DNA of 64,000 nt, taken from the NCBI RefSeq assembly GCF_030518195.1, contig NZ_JAULSC010000003.1, positions 232,191 to 296,190 on the forward strand, in the 5' to 3' direction. A model generated the notes under the pieces. That model saw only the letters and a list, made by a program, of their open reading frames with translations. It made no database searches and was not told where the DNA came from. The translations under genes and the position numbers were made by a program. The stretch's first letter is position 1. Each line of letters opens with the position of its first letter. The DNA is from Nocardioides cremeus. GTDB taxonomy: Bacteria > Actinomycetota > Actinomycetes > Propionibacteriales > Nocardioidaceae. Positions 16,929-25,449 of the stretch are shown here, in pieces.

Positions 16929-18329
16929 ATGGACCGGCTCTCAGGCCTCGACGCCAGCTTCTTGTACCTCGAGACGCCGGCCCAGCTGATGCACGTGTGC
17001 GGCCTGCTGGTGCTGGACGTGTCGACGATGCCGGGCGGGTACGGCTTCGAGCGGCTGCGCTCGCAGATCGACTCCCACGTGCGCGAGGTGCCGGCCTTCA
17101 CCCGTCGGTTGCGGCGGGTGCCGCTCGGCCTGGACCACCCGGTGTGGGTGCACGACCGCTCCTTCGACATCGAGCGGCACGTGCACCGGCTCGCGCTGCC
17201 CACGCCCGGCGGCTACCGGGAGCTGACCGAGCTGGCGGGGCACCTGGCCGGGCTGCCGCTCGACCGCTCCCGCCCGCTGTGGGAGATGTGGGTCATCGAG
17301 GGCTACGAGGACGGCCGCGTGGTGGTGCTGAGCAAGATGCACCACGCCACGGTCGACGGGGTCTCCGGCGCGAACCTGATCTCCCACCTGTGCGCCCTCT
17401 CCGCGACCGACGCCCCGCTGGCGCCCGCGCCGGAGGCGACCCACCGGCGCGAGCCGGGGCCGGCCGAGCTGCTGGGGCGCGGGGTGCTCAGCACCGTCGG
17501 CCGTCCGCTGCACCTGGCCCGGCTGGTGAGCCCGTCGGCCACGCTGGTGACCAGGACCGTGGGCCGGGCCCGCGCCGGCACCGCCATGGCCGCGCCGCTG
17601 ACCGCGCCGCGCACGTCGTTCAACGGCACCATCACCGGGCACCGCACGATCGGCCTGGCCGACATGGACCTCGACGACGTGCGGACGGTGAAGAAGGCCA
17701 GTGGCACCACCGTCAACGACGTGGTGCTGGCCGTGGCCGGGGGTGCGCTGCGCTCCTACCTGCAGGAGCGCGGTGAGCTGCCGGACGAGTCGCTGCTGGC
17801 CACGGTGCCGGTCTCGGTGCGCAGCTCGTCGCGCCGCTCCGACGGCGCCAACAAGGTCTCCGCGCTCTTCACCCGGCTCGGCACCGACATCGAGGACCCG
17901 CTGGAGCGGGTGCGCGACCTGGCCGTGCGCAACCGGCACGCCAAGGACCACCACAACGCCATCAGCGCCGACTCGCTGCAGGACTGGGCCGAGTTCGCCG
18001 CCCCGCGCACCTTCGGGCTGGCGGTGCGTGCCTACGCCGGACTGCGCCTGGCCGAGCGGCACCCGGTGGTGCACAACCTGGTGATCTCCAACGTGCCCGG
18101 GCCGCCGGTGCCGCTGTACTTCGTGGGGGCCCGCATCGAGGCGCTCTACCCGCTGGGCCCGGTCTTCCACGGCGCCGGGCTGAACATCACCGTGATGTCG
18201 AACGCCGGCGAGCTGCACGTCGGCGTGATCGCCTGCCGCGAGTCGGTGCCCGACGTCGACGACCTGGTGCAGCGCTTCCCCGCGGCCCTGGCCGAGCTGA
18301 GGGACGCGGTCACCGCACCCGGGCGGTGA
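16929..18329 (+). CDS. Wax ester synthase / diacylglycerol acyltransferase (WS/DGAT)
   Basis: A 466-residue WS/DGAT acyltransferase, which makes triacylglycerol or wax esters from acyl-CoA at the membrane. The catalytic HHxxxDG motif is H138-H139-A-T-V-D143-G144. Other family blocks are MDRLSGLDASFLYLE at the N-terminus, SGTTVNDVVLAVAGGALR, and the C-terminal NLVISNVPGPPVPLYFVGARI. The ATG is preceded by GGAAGG and the KstR operator, so expression should follow steroid availability. Storage of steroid-derived acyl groups is the likely purpose (inference). Confidence 0.9.
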   Translation: MDRLSGLDASFLYLETPAQLMHVCGLLVLDVSTMPGGYGFERLRSQIDSHVREVPAFTRRLRRVPLGLDHPVWVHDRSFDIERHVHRLALPTPGGYRELTELAGHLAGLPLDRSRPLWEMWVIEGYEDGRVVVLSKMHHATVDGVSGANLISHLCALSATDAPLAPAPEATHRREPGPAELLGRGVLSTVGRPLHLARLVSPSATLVTRTVGRARAGTAMAAPLTAPRTSFNGTITGHRTIGLADMDLDDVRTVKKASGTTVNDVVLAVAGGALRSYLQERGELPDESLLATVPVSVRSSSRRSDGANKVSALFTRLGTDIEDPLERVRDLAVRNRHAKDHHNAISADSLQDWAEFAAPRTFGLAVRAYAGLRLAERHPVVHNLVISNVPGPPVPLYFVGARIEALYPLGPVFHGAGLNITVMSNAGELHVGVIACRESVPDVDDLVQRFPAALAELRDAVTAPGR

Positions 18330-19167
18330 CGGTGGCGACCGCCTGCGCGAGCGCGGGGACGAACACGTCGGCCTCGAGCACGCAGGCGGCGTGACCGGCG
18401 TCGATGTCGTGCACGGTGGCTCCCGGGATCGAGCGGGCCAGCGCGAGCTGCCGGCGCGCCGGGACCACGCGGTCGCGGTTCGTCACCACGACGGCGGTCG
18501 GCACGTCGACGCGGCCCAGCCAGGGGCGGGAGTGGTGCCGCCCCAGGGCGGTCAGCGCCTCGCCCACCGACCACGGGCTGGTGCTGCGGAGCTCGCGCAG
18601 CGCCCAGGCCCGGGTGTCCGTGGGGTCGGCGTCGAGGGCCTCCGCCGTCGCGCGCGCCGCACCGGTCGCCACCCGGGAGCGCGCGATCCCGCGGGCGCCC
18701 AGCATCGAGGCCCCCATGCCGGCGAAGAACGCGCGCTCGGCGACGGTGAGCCGGAAGCGGTCGCTGGTGGCGGCGAGCACCAGCCCGGCGACCCGCTGGG
18801 GGTGCTGGCGCCACACGCGCTGGGCGACCACCCCGCCCATCGAGTAGCCCACCACCACGGCCCGCTCCAGCCCGAGGGCGTCGAGGAGCGCGGCGACGTC
18901 GTCGGCGCAGTCGCGCAGCGAGAACTGCGCACTGGCGATGCCCCGGCCGTGGCCGCGCTGGTCGAGGGTGATCACCCGGTGCCGCCGGGACAGGTGGGCG
19001 ATCGAGGGGAACCAGGTGAGCAGGCCGGTGCACCCGAGGGCGTGCAGCAGCACGAGGGGCATCGCCTCGGGTGCGGGTCCCGGGGTGTCGGTGATCCAGG
19101 TGCTGCCGCGACCGGGCAGGTCGAGGAGCCTGCCCACCGGCAGCTCGTGGGGGAGGGGGAGCGGCAA
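18310..19167 (-). CDS. Alpha/beta-fold hydrolase
   Basis: About 285 residues. Motifs are LLHALGCTGLLTW (oxyanion loop), VVVGYSMGG (nucleophile serine) and DAGHAACVL (catalytic histidine), with TLDQRGHG between. The frame stays open far upstream, but steroid genes lie there on the other strand. The TTG at 19167 with AGGAA 8 nt before it is my choice, and a GTG at 19137 is possible. A KstR operator sits 60 bp upstream, shared with the divergent side-chain operon. It could hydrolyse a steroid ester, lactone or CoA thioester; the substrate is unknown. Its end overlaps the WS/DGAT gene by 20 bp. Confidence 0.75.
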   Translation of the reverse strand: MPLPLPHELPVGRLLDLPGRGSTWITDTPGPAPEAMPLVLLHALGCTGLLTWFPSIAHLSRRHRVITLDQRGHGRGIASAQFSLRDCADDVAALLDALGLERAVVVGYSMGGVVAQRVWRQHPQRVAGLVLAATSDRFRLTVAERAFFAGMGASMLGARGIARSRVATGAARATAEALDADPTDTRAWALRELRSTSPWSVGEALTALGRHHSRPWLGRVDVPTAVVVTNRDRVVPARRQLALARSIPGATVHDIDAGHAACVLEADVFVPALAQAVATVTARVR

Positions 19168-19226
19168 CGGGCGGTTCCTGTCCGGGTGGGGGTCCGACTG
19201 GGCGGGACGACGCCTGACGGCTGATG

Positions 19227-19240
19227 TAGAACACGTTACA
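19227..19240 (+). promoter_or_regulatory. KstR operator (side-chain operon / divergent hydrolase)
   Basis: TAGAACACGTTACA matches the KstR consensus. TACAGT (19237-19242) is a -10-like hexamer overlapping its right end, directed at the fused acyl-CoA dehydrogenase gene. The leader of about 35 nt carries GCGGAGGA before the GTG at 19282. Confidence 0.85.
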
Positions 19241-19281
19241 GTTCTGCCGAGGACCACAACGCAGAGAAGCGGAGGACGGCC

Positions 19282-21471
19282 GTGCCTGACGGATACGACG
19301 CCGAGGAGCACCGGGAGTCGGTGGAGGCGGTGCGCACGGTGGTGCGCGAGGCGCTCGAGCGCGACGCGACCTGGGCCGACCTGGCCGCGGCCGGCCTGCT
19401 GGGCCTGCCGGTGCCCGAGGACCTCGGCGGCGAGGGCATGGGGCTCGCGGAGGTCGCCGTGCTGCTGCACGAGACCGGTGCCCGCGCCGTCCACCTGCCG
19501 GTCTGGGAGACGTTGGCGTGCGCGGTGCCGACGCTGGTCCGCCACGGCACCGACACCCAGCGCAAGGAGTGGCTGCCGGGGGTCGCGTCGGGCGAGGTCG
19601 TGCTGAGCCCGGCCCTGCGCGAGGTCGGCAGCCGACCGGGCGCCCGTGGCCTGCCGCGCACGACGTACACCGACGGGAGCGTGAGCGGGCGCAAGATCGC
19701 GGTCACCCACGCCGGTTCCGCGGCCCGCCTGCTGGTCACGGCACGCGACGGGGAGCGCAGTGTCGTGGCGCTCGTCGACCCCGCCGGGCCCGGTGTGCGC
19801 CTCGAGGAGTCGTCCTCGTCGAGCCGGCTGGCCCGCCACACGGTGGTGCTCGACGGGGCCCCGGCCGAGCTCTTGGAGGACGGCGCGGCCACCACGCTCG
19901 AGGCGCACGCCACCGCAGGGCTGTGCCTCACCGCCGCCGGCATCCTGGCTGGCGCCCGCGACCTGACGGCCGGCTACGTCAAGGACCGGCACCAGTTCGG
20001 CCGCGCGCTGGCCCAGTTCCAGGCCGTCGCGATGCAGGTCGCCGACGTCTACATCGCCTCGCGCACCACCGACCTGGCCGCGCGCAACGCCGCCTGGCGG
20101 GTCGACGCGGGCCTCGACGCCGCCGACGACCTCGCCGTGGCGGCGTACTGGGTCTGCTCGCAGGGGCCGGCCGCGCTGCGCACCTGCCACCACCTGCACG
20201 GCGGCACCGGCGTCGACGAGACCTACCCGCTGCACCGCTACTTCTCGTGGATCACCGACATCGCCCACGACCTGGGGGCCCTGGCCTCGGACGTGCCGAT
20301 CGAGTCGGCGGAGGCCAAGAACCTCGAGCTGAGCGCTGCGCAGCGCGAGCTGAAGGCCGAGGTGCGCGCGTACTTCTCGGGGCTCGCCGGCGACGACGAC
20401 CACCGCGACATGGGTGTCGACCGGCACGGCGAGACCTACCAGCGCACCGTTCGCCGGATGGGCGAGGACGGCTGGATGGGTGTCGGCTGGCCCACCGAGT
20501 ACGGCGGTCGCGGGCTCGGCGAGCTGGAGCAGACGATCTTCGCCAACGAGGCGCAGTGGGCCGACGTGCACCTGCCCGCCGTCACGCTGCAGACCGTCGG
20601 GCCGACGTTGATCCGCTACGGCACCGACAAGCAGAAGGAGATGTTCCTCGAGCGGATCCTGCGCGGCGACGTGCACTTCGCGATCGGCTACTCCGAGCCC
20701 GACGCCGGCACCGACCTGGCGTCGCTGCGCACCACGGCGCGCCGCGAGGGCGACCACTACGTGGTCAACGGCCAGAAGCTGTGGACCACCGGCGGCCACC
20801 AGGCCGACTACCTGTGGCTGGCCGTGCGCACCGACCCCGACGCGCCCAAGCACCGGGGCATCTCGATCCTCATCGTCGACACCTCCGACCCGGGCTACTC
20901 CTGGACCCCGATCATCACCGCCGACGGCTCCCACCACGTCAACGCGACGTACTTCAACGACGTGCGGGTGCCGGTCGACATGCTGGTCGGCGAGGAGAAC
21001 CAGGGCTGGCGCCTGATCACCACCCAGCTCAACCACGAGCGGGTCATGCTCGGGCCCGCCGGCCGCATCGAGGGGCTGCGCGACCGGGTCGCCCGCTGGG
21101 CGGCCGCGCACGACGTGCTCGAGGAGCCCGACGTGGCCGAGGTGATGGGCCGGGTGACCGCGGCCTTCCGGGTCAACGAGCTGCTCAACTGGGAGGTCGC
21201 CCGCGCCGGCGAGCACGGAGAGGTCTCGGTCGGCGACGCGTCGTCGTCGAAGGTCTTCGCCGCCGACCAGGTGCAGCACCTGGCCGCCGACCTGGTGGCC
21301 GTCGTGCACCGGCACGGCGACCCGGCCGAGCCCGCGACCCGGGCGCTGCTGGAATACCTCGACGCCCAGGCCAAGCGCAACCTGGTGCTCACCTTCGGCG
21401 GTGGCGTGCAGGAGGTGCAGCGCGAGCTGATCGCGATGTTCGGGCTCGGGCTGCCGCGGGTGCCGCGATGA
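19282..21471 (+). CDS. Fused FadE28-FadE29-type acyl-CoA dehydrogenase (ChsE2-ChsE1 in one chain)
   Basis: A 729-residue double acyl-CoA dehydrogenase. The N-terminal half (about 1-335) resembles the FadE28/ChsE2 subunit: a short ACAD with YVKDRHQFGRALAQFQAVAMQVADVY and LHGGTGVDETYPLHRYFSW. The C-terminal half (about 345-729) resembles FadE29/ChsE1: GWPTEYGGRGLGELEQTIF, GYSEPDAGTDLASL, GQKLWTTGGHQADY, NHERVMLGP. In M. tuberculosis these are two adjacent genes of about 339 and 387 codons forming a heterotetramer that dehydrogenates the three-carbon side chain of 3-oxo-pregnene-carboxyl-CoA. The summed length and order fit a fusion. It heads the igr-like operon. Confidence 0.8.
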   Translation: MPDGYDAEEHRESVEAVRTVVREALERDATWADLAAAGLLGLPVPEDLGGEGMGLAEVAVLLHETGARAVHLPVWETLACAVPTLVRHGTDTQRKEWLPGVASGEVVLSPALREVGSRPGARGLPRTTYTDGSVSGRKIAVTHAGSAARLLVTARDGERSVVALVDPAGPGVRLEESSSSSRLARHTVVLDGAPAELLEDGAATTLEAHATAGLCLTAAGILAGARDLTAGYVKDRHQFGRALAQFQAVAMQVADVYIASRTTDLAARNAAWRVDAGLDAADDLAVAAYWVCSQGPAALRTCHHLHGGTGVDETYPLHRYFSWITDIAHDLGALASDVPIESAEAKNLELSAAQRELKAEVRAYFSGLAGDDDHRDMGVDRHGETYQRTVRRMGEDGWMGVGWPTEYGGRGLGELEQTIFANEAQWADVHLPAVTLQTVGPTLIRYGTDKQKEMFLERILRGDVHFAIGYSEPDAGTDLASLRTTARREGDHYVVNGQKLWTTGGHQADYLWLAVRTDPDAPKHRGISILIVDTSDPGYSWTPIITADGSHHVNATYFNDVRVPVDMLVGEENQGWRLITTQLNHERVMLGPAGRIEGLRDRVARWAAAHDVLEEPDVAEVMGRVTAAFRVNELLNWEVARAGEHGEVSVGDASSSKVFAADQVQHLAADLVAVVHRHGDPAEPATRALLEYLDAQAKRNLVLTFGGGVQEVQRELIAMFGLGLPRVPR

Positions 21472-22013
21472 GCACGGAGGTGCAGGAGCTGCACGGGGTG
21501 GCCCCCGACGTGCACCAGCAGGTGATGGCCGAGGCCGAGCGGATCCGCGGCTGGGGGGAGGCCGCGGAGCGCTGGGCGCGCGACCCCGTCAACCAGCCGA
21601 CGATCAGCAACTGGGTCGAGGCGATGGGCAACGACAACCCGCGCTGGCGCGAGGGCGAGGCGCCGCCGTCGATGGCGCAGGTGTGGACGATGTACGGCCA
21701 GGGTGGCCGGGCCCCCGACGACGACCCGTTGCACGCGATGATGGGGGTGCTCACCGACGCGGGCTTCACCGCGGTGCTGGGCACGAACTCCGACCAGACC
21801 TACCACCGCACCCTGCTGGTGGGGGAGCGGGTGCGGGTCACCACCGCGCTCGACTCGGTGGTCGGTCCCAAGCGCACCGGCATGGGCGTCGGCTACTTCG
21901 TCACCTCGCGCTCGACCTGGTACGTCGACCACGGTGACGACCGGGGGGAGCCCGAGGCGGTGGCCTCGATGCTCTTCCGGGTGCTGAAGTTCGTGCCGAG
22001 GAGCGCGTCGTGA
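21468..22013 (+). CDS. MaoC-like hydratase domain protein, ChsH2 N-terminal part encoded separately
   Basis: A 181-residue hot-dog-fold protein with the MaoC-like N-terminal (FAS1 DH-type) pattern SNWVEAMGNDNPRWREGEAPPSM and TNSDQTYHRTLLVGERVRVTTALDSVVGPKRTGMG. Mycobacterial ChsH2 (Rv3542c, 311 residues) joins such a domain to a DUF35 domain. Here the frame stops and the DUF35 domain begins in a new overlapping gene (GTGA). ATGA overlap with the dehydrogenase stop. With ChsH1 (22414) it should form the hydratase acting on the steroid 17(20)-enoyl-CoA. The pairing is inferred from the known ChsH1-ChsH2 complex. Confidence 0.8.
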   Translation: MSTEVQELHGVAPDVHQQVMAEAERIRGWGEAAERWARDPVNQPTISNWVEAMGNDNPRWREGEAPPSMAQVWTMYGQGGRAPDDDPLHAMMGVLTDAGFTAVLGTNSDQTYHRTLLVGERVRVTTALDSVVGPKRTGMGVGYFVTSRSTWYVDHGDDRGEPEAVASMLFRVLKFVPRSAS

Positions 22014-22417
22014 GCACCCCGGAGAGCCCCGTGCTGCGACCCCAGCAGAACCGCGACACCGCCTTCTTCTGGGAGGGCACGGCGCTCGGCGAGCTGCGGG
22101 TGCAGACCTGCAACGCCTGCGGCGCGCTGCGGCACCCGCCCGGGCCGTCGTGCCCCGAGTGCCTGGCCCTCGACCGCGGCCACGTCGTCGTCTCGGGCCG
22201 CGGCACCGTCTTCTCCTACGTCGTGCACCGCCACCCGCCCGTGCCCGGCAAGGAGCTGCCGATCCTGATTGCCCTCGTCGACCTCGAGGAGGGTCCGCGC
22301 ATGCTCGGTGAGCTCGTCGGGGTCGCCGACGACGAGGTCGAGATCGGGATGGACGTGCGGGTGGACCTCCACCGCGTCGACGACGACCTGACCCTGCCGA
22401 CCTGGAGGCGCGCATGA
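22010..22417 (+). CDS. DUF35 zinc-ribbon/OB-fold protein, ChsH2 C-terminal part encoded separately
   Basis: A 135-residue DUF35 protein. An N-terminal helix (NRDTAFFWEGTALGELRVQ) is followed by a four-cysteine zinc ribbon (CNACG and CPEC) and an OB-fold (GRGTVFSYVVHRHPPVPG). In the mycobacterial and Thermomonospora systems the DUF35 domain of ChsH2 binds the Ltp2 aldolase and is needed for side-chain release. Here it is a free-standing gene, four bases overlapped with both neighbours. It is likely the Ltp2 partner; direct interaction is inferred. Confidence 0.85.
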   Translation: MSTPESPVLRPQQNRDTAFFWEGTALGELRVQTCNACGALRHPPGPSCPECLALDRGHVVVSGRGTVFSYVVHRHPPVPGKELPILIALVDLEEGPRMLGELVGVADDEVEIGMDVRVDLHRVDDDLTLPTWRRA

Positions 22418-22833
22418 GCACCGCCCACCCCACGACCACCCTCGCTCCGGGCCACACGCTGCCGGCCTGGAGCCTGCCGATCACGCCGACGCTGGTGGTG
22501 AGCACGGCCCTGGCGACCCGCGACTTCCAGGACGTCCACCACGACCGCGACGTCGCGCAGGCCGCCGGGTCCAAGGACATCTTCCTCAACATCCTCACCT
22601 CGACGGCGCTGGTGGAGCGCTACGTGACCGACCACCTCGGCCACGACGTCGACGTGCGCGGCATCTCGATCAGGCTCGGGGCCCCGGCGTACCCCTACGA
22701 CACGCTGCACTTCACCGGCGAGGTCGTCGCGGTCGCGGGCGGCGTGGTGGAGCTGCGGGTGACCGGAGCCGTGTCGCTGGGCGACCACGTCGTCGGCACC
22801 GTGCGGGTCGCGGTCGGGGAGGTCTCCGCATGA
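22414..22833 (+). CDS. chsH1: MaoC-family enoyl-CoA hydratase ChsH1
   Basis: A 139-residue single hot-dog hydratase. The hydratase-2 catalytic pair is visible as D37-x4-H42 in RDFQDVHHDRD, followed by AAGSKDIFLNILTS and the AYPYDTLHFTGEVV strand. Mycobacterial ChsH1 (Rv3541c, 129 residues) uses the same Asp and His to hydrate the steroid 17(20)-enoyl-CoA, in complex with the MaoC part of ChsH2. ATG overlaps the DUF35 gene by 4 bp and the Ltp2 gene overlaps its end, consistent with stoichiometric synthesis. Confidence 0.85.
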   Translation: MSTAHPTTTLAPGHTLPAWSLPITPTLVVSTALATRDFQDVHHDRDVAQAAGSKDIFLNILTSTALVERYVTDHLGHDVDVRGISIRLGAPAYPYDTLHFTGEVVAVAGGVVELRVTGAVSLGDHVVGTVRVAVGEVSA

Positions 22834-24005
22834 GCCGCACGCTCTCGGGGAAGGCCGCGATCGCCGGCATCGGCGCCACCGAGTTCTCCAAGGAGTCCGG
22901 ACGCTCGGAGCTGCAGCTGGCCGTCGAGGCGGTGCGCGCGGCGGTCGAGGACGCCGGGCTGACGATGGGCGACGTCGACGGCCTGACCACCTTCACCATG
23001 GACGCCAACAGCGAGATCGCCGTCGCTCGCGAGCTCGGCATCGGCGAGCTGCGCTTCTTCAGCCGCATCAACTACGGCGGCGGCGCGGCGTGCGCCACCG
23101 TGCAGCAGGCGGCGATGGCGGTCGCCACCGGCGTCGCCGACGTCGTGGTCTGCTACCGCGCGTTCAACGAGCGCTCCGGTGACCGCTTCGGGCAGGTCTC
23201 GGTGGCCGCCAACACCCAGGTGAACACCAACGGCCTCGACAACGCCTGGTCCTACCCGATGGGGCTGGGCACGCCCGCCGCGACAGTGGCGATGCAGGCG
23301 CGCCGCTACATGCACGAGTACGGCGCCACCTCCGAGGACTTCGGCCGTGTCGCCGTCGCCGACCGCAGGCACGCCGCCACCAACCCGCACGCGTTCTTCC
23401 ACGGCCGCCCGATCACGCTCGAGGACCACCAGGCCTCACGGATGATCGTCGACCCGCTGCACCTGCTCGACTGCTGCCAGGAGTCCGACGGGGCGCAGGC
23501 GATCGTGGTCGTCTCGGCCGAGCGGGCGCGCGACCTGGCCCAGAAGCCGGCGTACGTCACGGCGGCCGCGCAGGGCAGCGGCCGCGACCAGTTCGTGATG
23601 ACGTCGTACTACCGCGACGACATCGGGATCCCCGAGATGGGCGTCGTGGGCCGCGAGCTGTGGCGGCAGTCGGGGCTGGCACCGGCCGACATGCCGATGG
23701 CGATCCTCTACGACCACTTCACGCCGTACGTGCTGATGCAGCTGGAGGAGCTCGGCTTCTGCGGGCGCGGCGAGGCACCCGGCTTCATCGCCGACGGAGC
23801 GATCGAGATCGGTGGCCGGCTGCCGCTCAACACCCACGGCGGCCAGCTCGGCGAGGCCTACATCCACGGGATGAACGGCATCGCCGAGGCCGTGCGCCAG
23901 GTGCGCGGCACCGCGGTCAACCAGGTGCAGGCGGCCGCGTCGTCGCACGTGCTGGTGACCGCGGGCACCGGCGTGCCGACGAGCGGGCTGGTGCTGTCTG
24001 CCTAG
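22830..24005 (+). CDS. ltp2: Ltp2, thiolase-fold steroid side-chain aldolase
   Basis: A 391-residue thiolase-superfamily SCP-x-like protein: AIAGIGATEFSKESGRSELQLA at the start, GGGAACATVQQAAMAVATGVADVVVCYRA, and the C-terminal LNTHGGQLGEAYIHGMNGI. Ltp2 (Rv3540c, 386 residues) is a retro-aldolase that releases propionyl-CoA and androstenedione from the 17-hydroxy-20-carboxyl-CoA steroid. It is the last gene of the operon, as in mycobacteria. Its TAG stop lies within the -10 hexamer of the next gene. Assignment rests on order and family features. Confidence 0.88.
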   Translation: MSRTLSGKAAIAGIGATEFSKESGRSELQLAVEAVRAAVEDAGLTMGDVDGLTTFTMDANSEIAVARELGIGELRFFSRINYGGGAACATVQQAAMAVATGVADVVVCYRAFNERSGDRFGQVSVAANTQVNTNGLDNAWSYPMGLGTPAATVAMQARRYMHEYGATSEDFGRVAVADRRHAATNPHAFFHGRPITLEDHQASRMIVDPLHLLDCCQESDGAQAIVVVSAERARDLAQKPAYVTAAAQGSGRDQFVMTSYYRDDIGIPEMGVVGRELWRQSGLAPADMPMAILYDHFTPYVLMQLEELGFCGRGEAPGFIADGAIEIGGRLPLNTHGGQLGEAYIHGMNGIAEAVRQVRGTAVNQVQAAASSHVLVTAGTGVPTSGLVLSA

Positions 24006-24014
24006 GCTCACGGG

Positions 24015-24491
24015 GTGCCGACCGTCTCGCAGCTCCACACCGCCAAGGGGCGACGGCTCCCGATGCGGTCCTTCGAGCAGGTCGAGGTCGAGACCGCCAA
24101 GGGGATCGTGGGCGACCGCTACCACGGCGCCCGGCACCGGCAGGTGACGATCCAGAGCCAGTCCTCCCTCGACGAGGCGAGCGACGTCTTCGGCTCCCTG
24201 GTGCCGGCCGCGCTGACCCGGCGCAACATCACCGTCTCCGACGGGGTCGTGCCGCAGGCCCCCGGCAGCATCATCCGCGTCGGGCCCGTGGTGCTCGAGG
24301 TCGTCCGGGTCGCCGCGCCCTGCAAGCTCCTCGACGACACCATCGGCGACGGCGCCCAGGCCGCCCTGCGCCGTCGGGGCGGGTCGGTGTGCCGGGTGCT
24401 CGAGGGTGGCGTCGTCCGTCTCGGCGACCTGGTCGCCCTCGACGGCGTCGACGAGTCCCAGACGCTGTTCGGCGCCGCCCTCCGGGACTGA
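24015..24491 (+). CDS. MOSC-domain protein
   Basis: A 158-residue MOSC (molybdenum cofactor sulfurase C-terminal) protein. The fold signature includes GIVGDRYHG, the LTRRNITVSDG strand and the conserved cysteine in AAPCKLLDD. Stand-alone MOSC proteins are thought to move sulfur or handle Moco-related groups; this one has no partner nearby. The GTG is leaderless: TAGGCT (24003-24008) ends 6 nt upstream and contains the ltp2 stop codon. It begins a stretch of genes with no evident steroid role. Confidence 0.85.
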   Translation: MPTVSQLHTAKGRRLPMRSFEQVEVETAKGIVGDRYHGARHRQVTIQSQSSLDEASDVFGSLVPAALTRRNITVSDGVVPQAPGSIIRVGPVVLEVVRVAAPCKLLDDTIGDGAQAALRRRGGSVCRVLEGGVVRLGDLVALDGVDESQTLFGAALRD

Positions 24492-24543
24492 GTGGTCACA
24501 GACGACATCTCGAAGGCGGGTCTCGCTGTCGTCTGTGACCACT
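24491..24543. repeat. Perfect 16-bp inverted repeat between MOSC and kinase genes
   Basis: The left arm (24491-24506, AGTGGTCACAGACGAC) and right arm (24528-24543) are exact reverse complements, with a 21-nt loop. The first base is the last base of the MOSC stop codon. The hairpin could terminate the MOSC transcript, but no T-run follows. The symmetry and low local variation also suit a dispersed palindromic element. Confidence 0.8.
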
Positions 24544-24570
24544 GCGCGCCAGCCGTGGTGTGATGCCGTC

Positions 24571-25449
24571 GTGGTCTCGGACGGCGTCGACGTTGCCGCA
24601 GCACTGCGTTGGGCCGAGGCGCAGACCTCGCCCGTCGTCGGGGTGGAGGAGCTGCGGGGCGGTTGGACCTCGACCATGCTGGGGCTGGCGACGCGGGCGC
24701 ACGGCGACCTGGTGCTCAGGCTGATGACGCGCGAGCCGTGGCGCACGCACGGTCCTTCGCTGACCACCCGGGAGCACGAGGTGCAGCACGCGCTCGCAGC
24801 GACCGCGGTCCCCGCTCCCCGGTCCGTGGCGCTCGACGCCGAGGGCGAGGCGTGCGGGGTGTCGGCGCACCTGATGACGCGGGTGCCGGGGGCAGTCGAC
24901 GTCGGACGGGTCGATCCGGCCTCCCTCGCCCGGCTCGCCGACGTGCTGGCCGACATCCACGACGTGCAGCCCACCGTCGACGTCCGGAGCTACCAGTCCT
25001 GGGCGTGGGAGGCGAAGTACGTCGTCCCGGGGTGGGCCTCGGACACCGGCCTGTGGGAGAGCGCCTTCGACCTGTTGCGCACCGACCCGCCCGGCTACGA
25101 GCCGACGTTGATCCACCGGGACTTACAGCACCGCAACGTGCTGTGGTCGGACGACGCCGTCACCGGTGTCGTCGACTGGGTCGAGACCTCCATCGGCCCG
25201 GCGTGGCTCGATGTCGCGCACTGCTGCACCAACATCGCGATCAAGCACGGCAGCGAGCGGGCCGACGCCTTCGCCGCGGCGTACGTCGACAGGACCGGTG
25301 CTCGACCGCAGCCCTACTTCGACGTCATGGACGTCGTCGGCTTCCTCCCGCCTCCGGGGAAGGCCTCGTTCATCACGGCGCACGACGAGCGCGAGCGTCT
25401 CGAGGGACACCTGCTGCGCGCCATGCAGCGGGTCGCCTCTAGCCGCTGA
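24571..25449 (+). CDS. Aminoglycoside-phosphotransferase-family (APH) kinase
   Basis: A 292-residue protein of the APH/ChoK kinase fold. The catalytic loop reads LIHRDLQHRNVLW (HxDxxxxN), and the metal-binding segment is GVVDWVETSIGPAWLDVAH. The N-lobe has GGWTSTMLGLATRAHGDLVLRLM. The GTG is chosen because TGTGAT lies 6 nt upstream (weak leaderless promoter). Such kinases phosphorylate diverse small molecules; resistance cannot be assumed. Its end overlaps the convergent hydrolase gene by 11 bp. The FadE36-like fusion partner common in steroid regions is absent. Confidence 0.8.
   Translation: MVSDGVDVAAALRWAEAQTSPVVGVEELRGGWTSTMLGLATRAHGDLVLRLMTREPWRTHGPSLTTREHEVQHALAATAVPAPRSVALDAEGEACGVSAHLMTRVPGAVDVGRVDPASLARLADVLADIHDVQPTVDVRSYQSWAWEAKYVVPGWASDTGLWESAFDLLRTDPPGYEPTLIHRDLQHRNVLWSDDAVTGVVDWVETSIGPAWLDVAHCCTNIAIKHGSERADAFAAAYVDRTGARPQPYFDVMDVVGFLPPPGKASFITAHDERERLEGHLLRAMQRVASSR

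Noticed and set aside
18310..21315. Open reading frame of about 1000 codons on the minus strand through the fused acyl-CoA dehydrogenase gene
   Set aside because: Only its last 285 codons (alpha/beta hydrolase) show protein-like sequence. The rest is a Gly/Arg/His/Val-rich antisense shadow of the plus-strand gene, as expected at this GC content.
24571..25449. FadE36-type steroid-linked APH/acyl-CoA dehydrogenase partner
   Set aside because: The protein has the APH kinase fold only, no dehydrogenase gene adjoins it and there is no KstR site.
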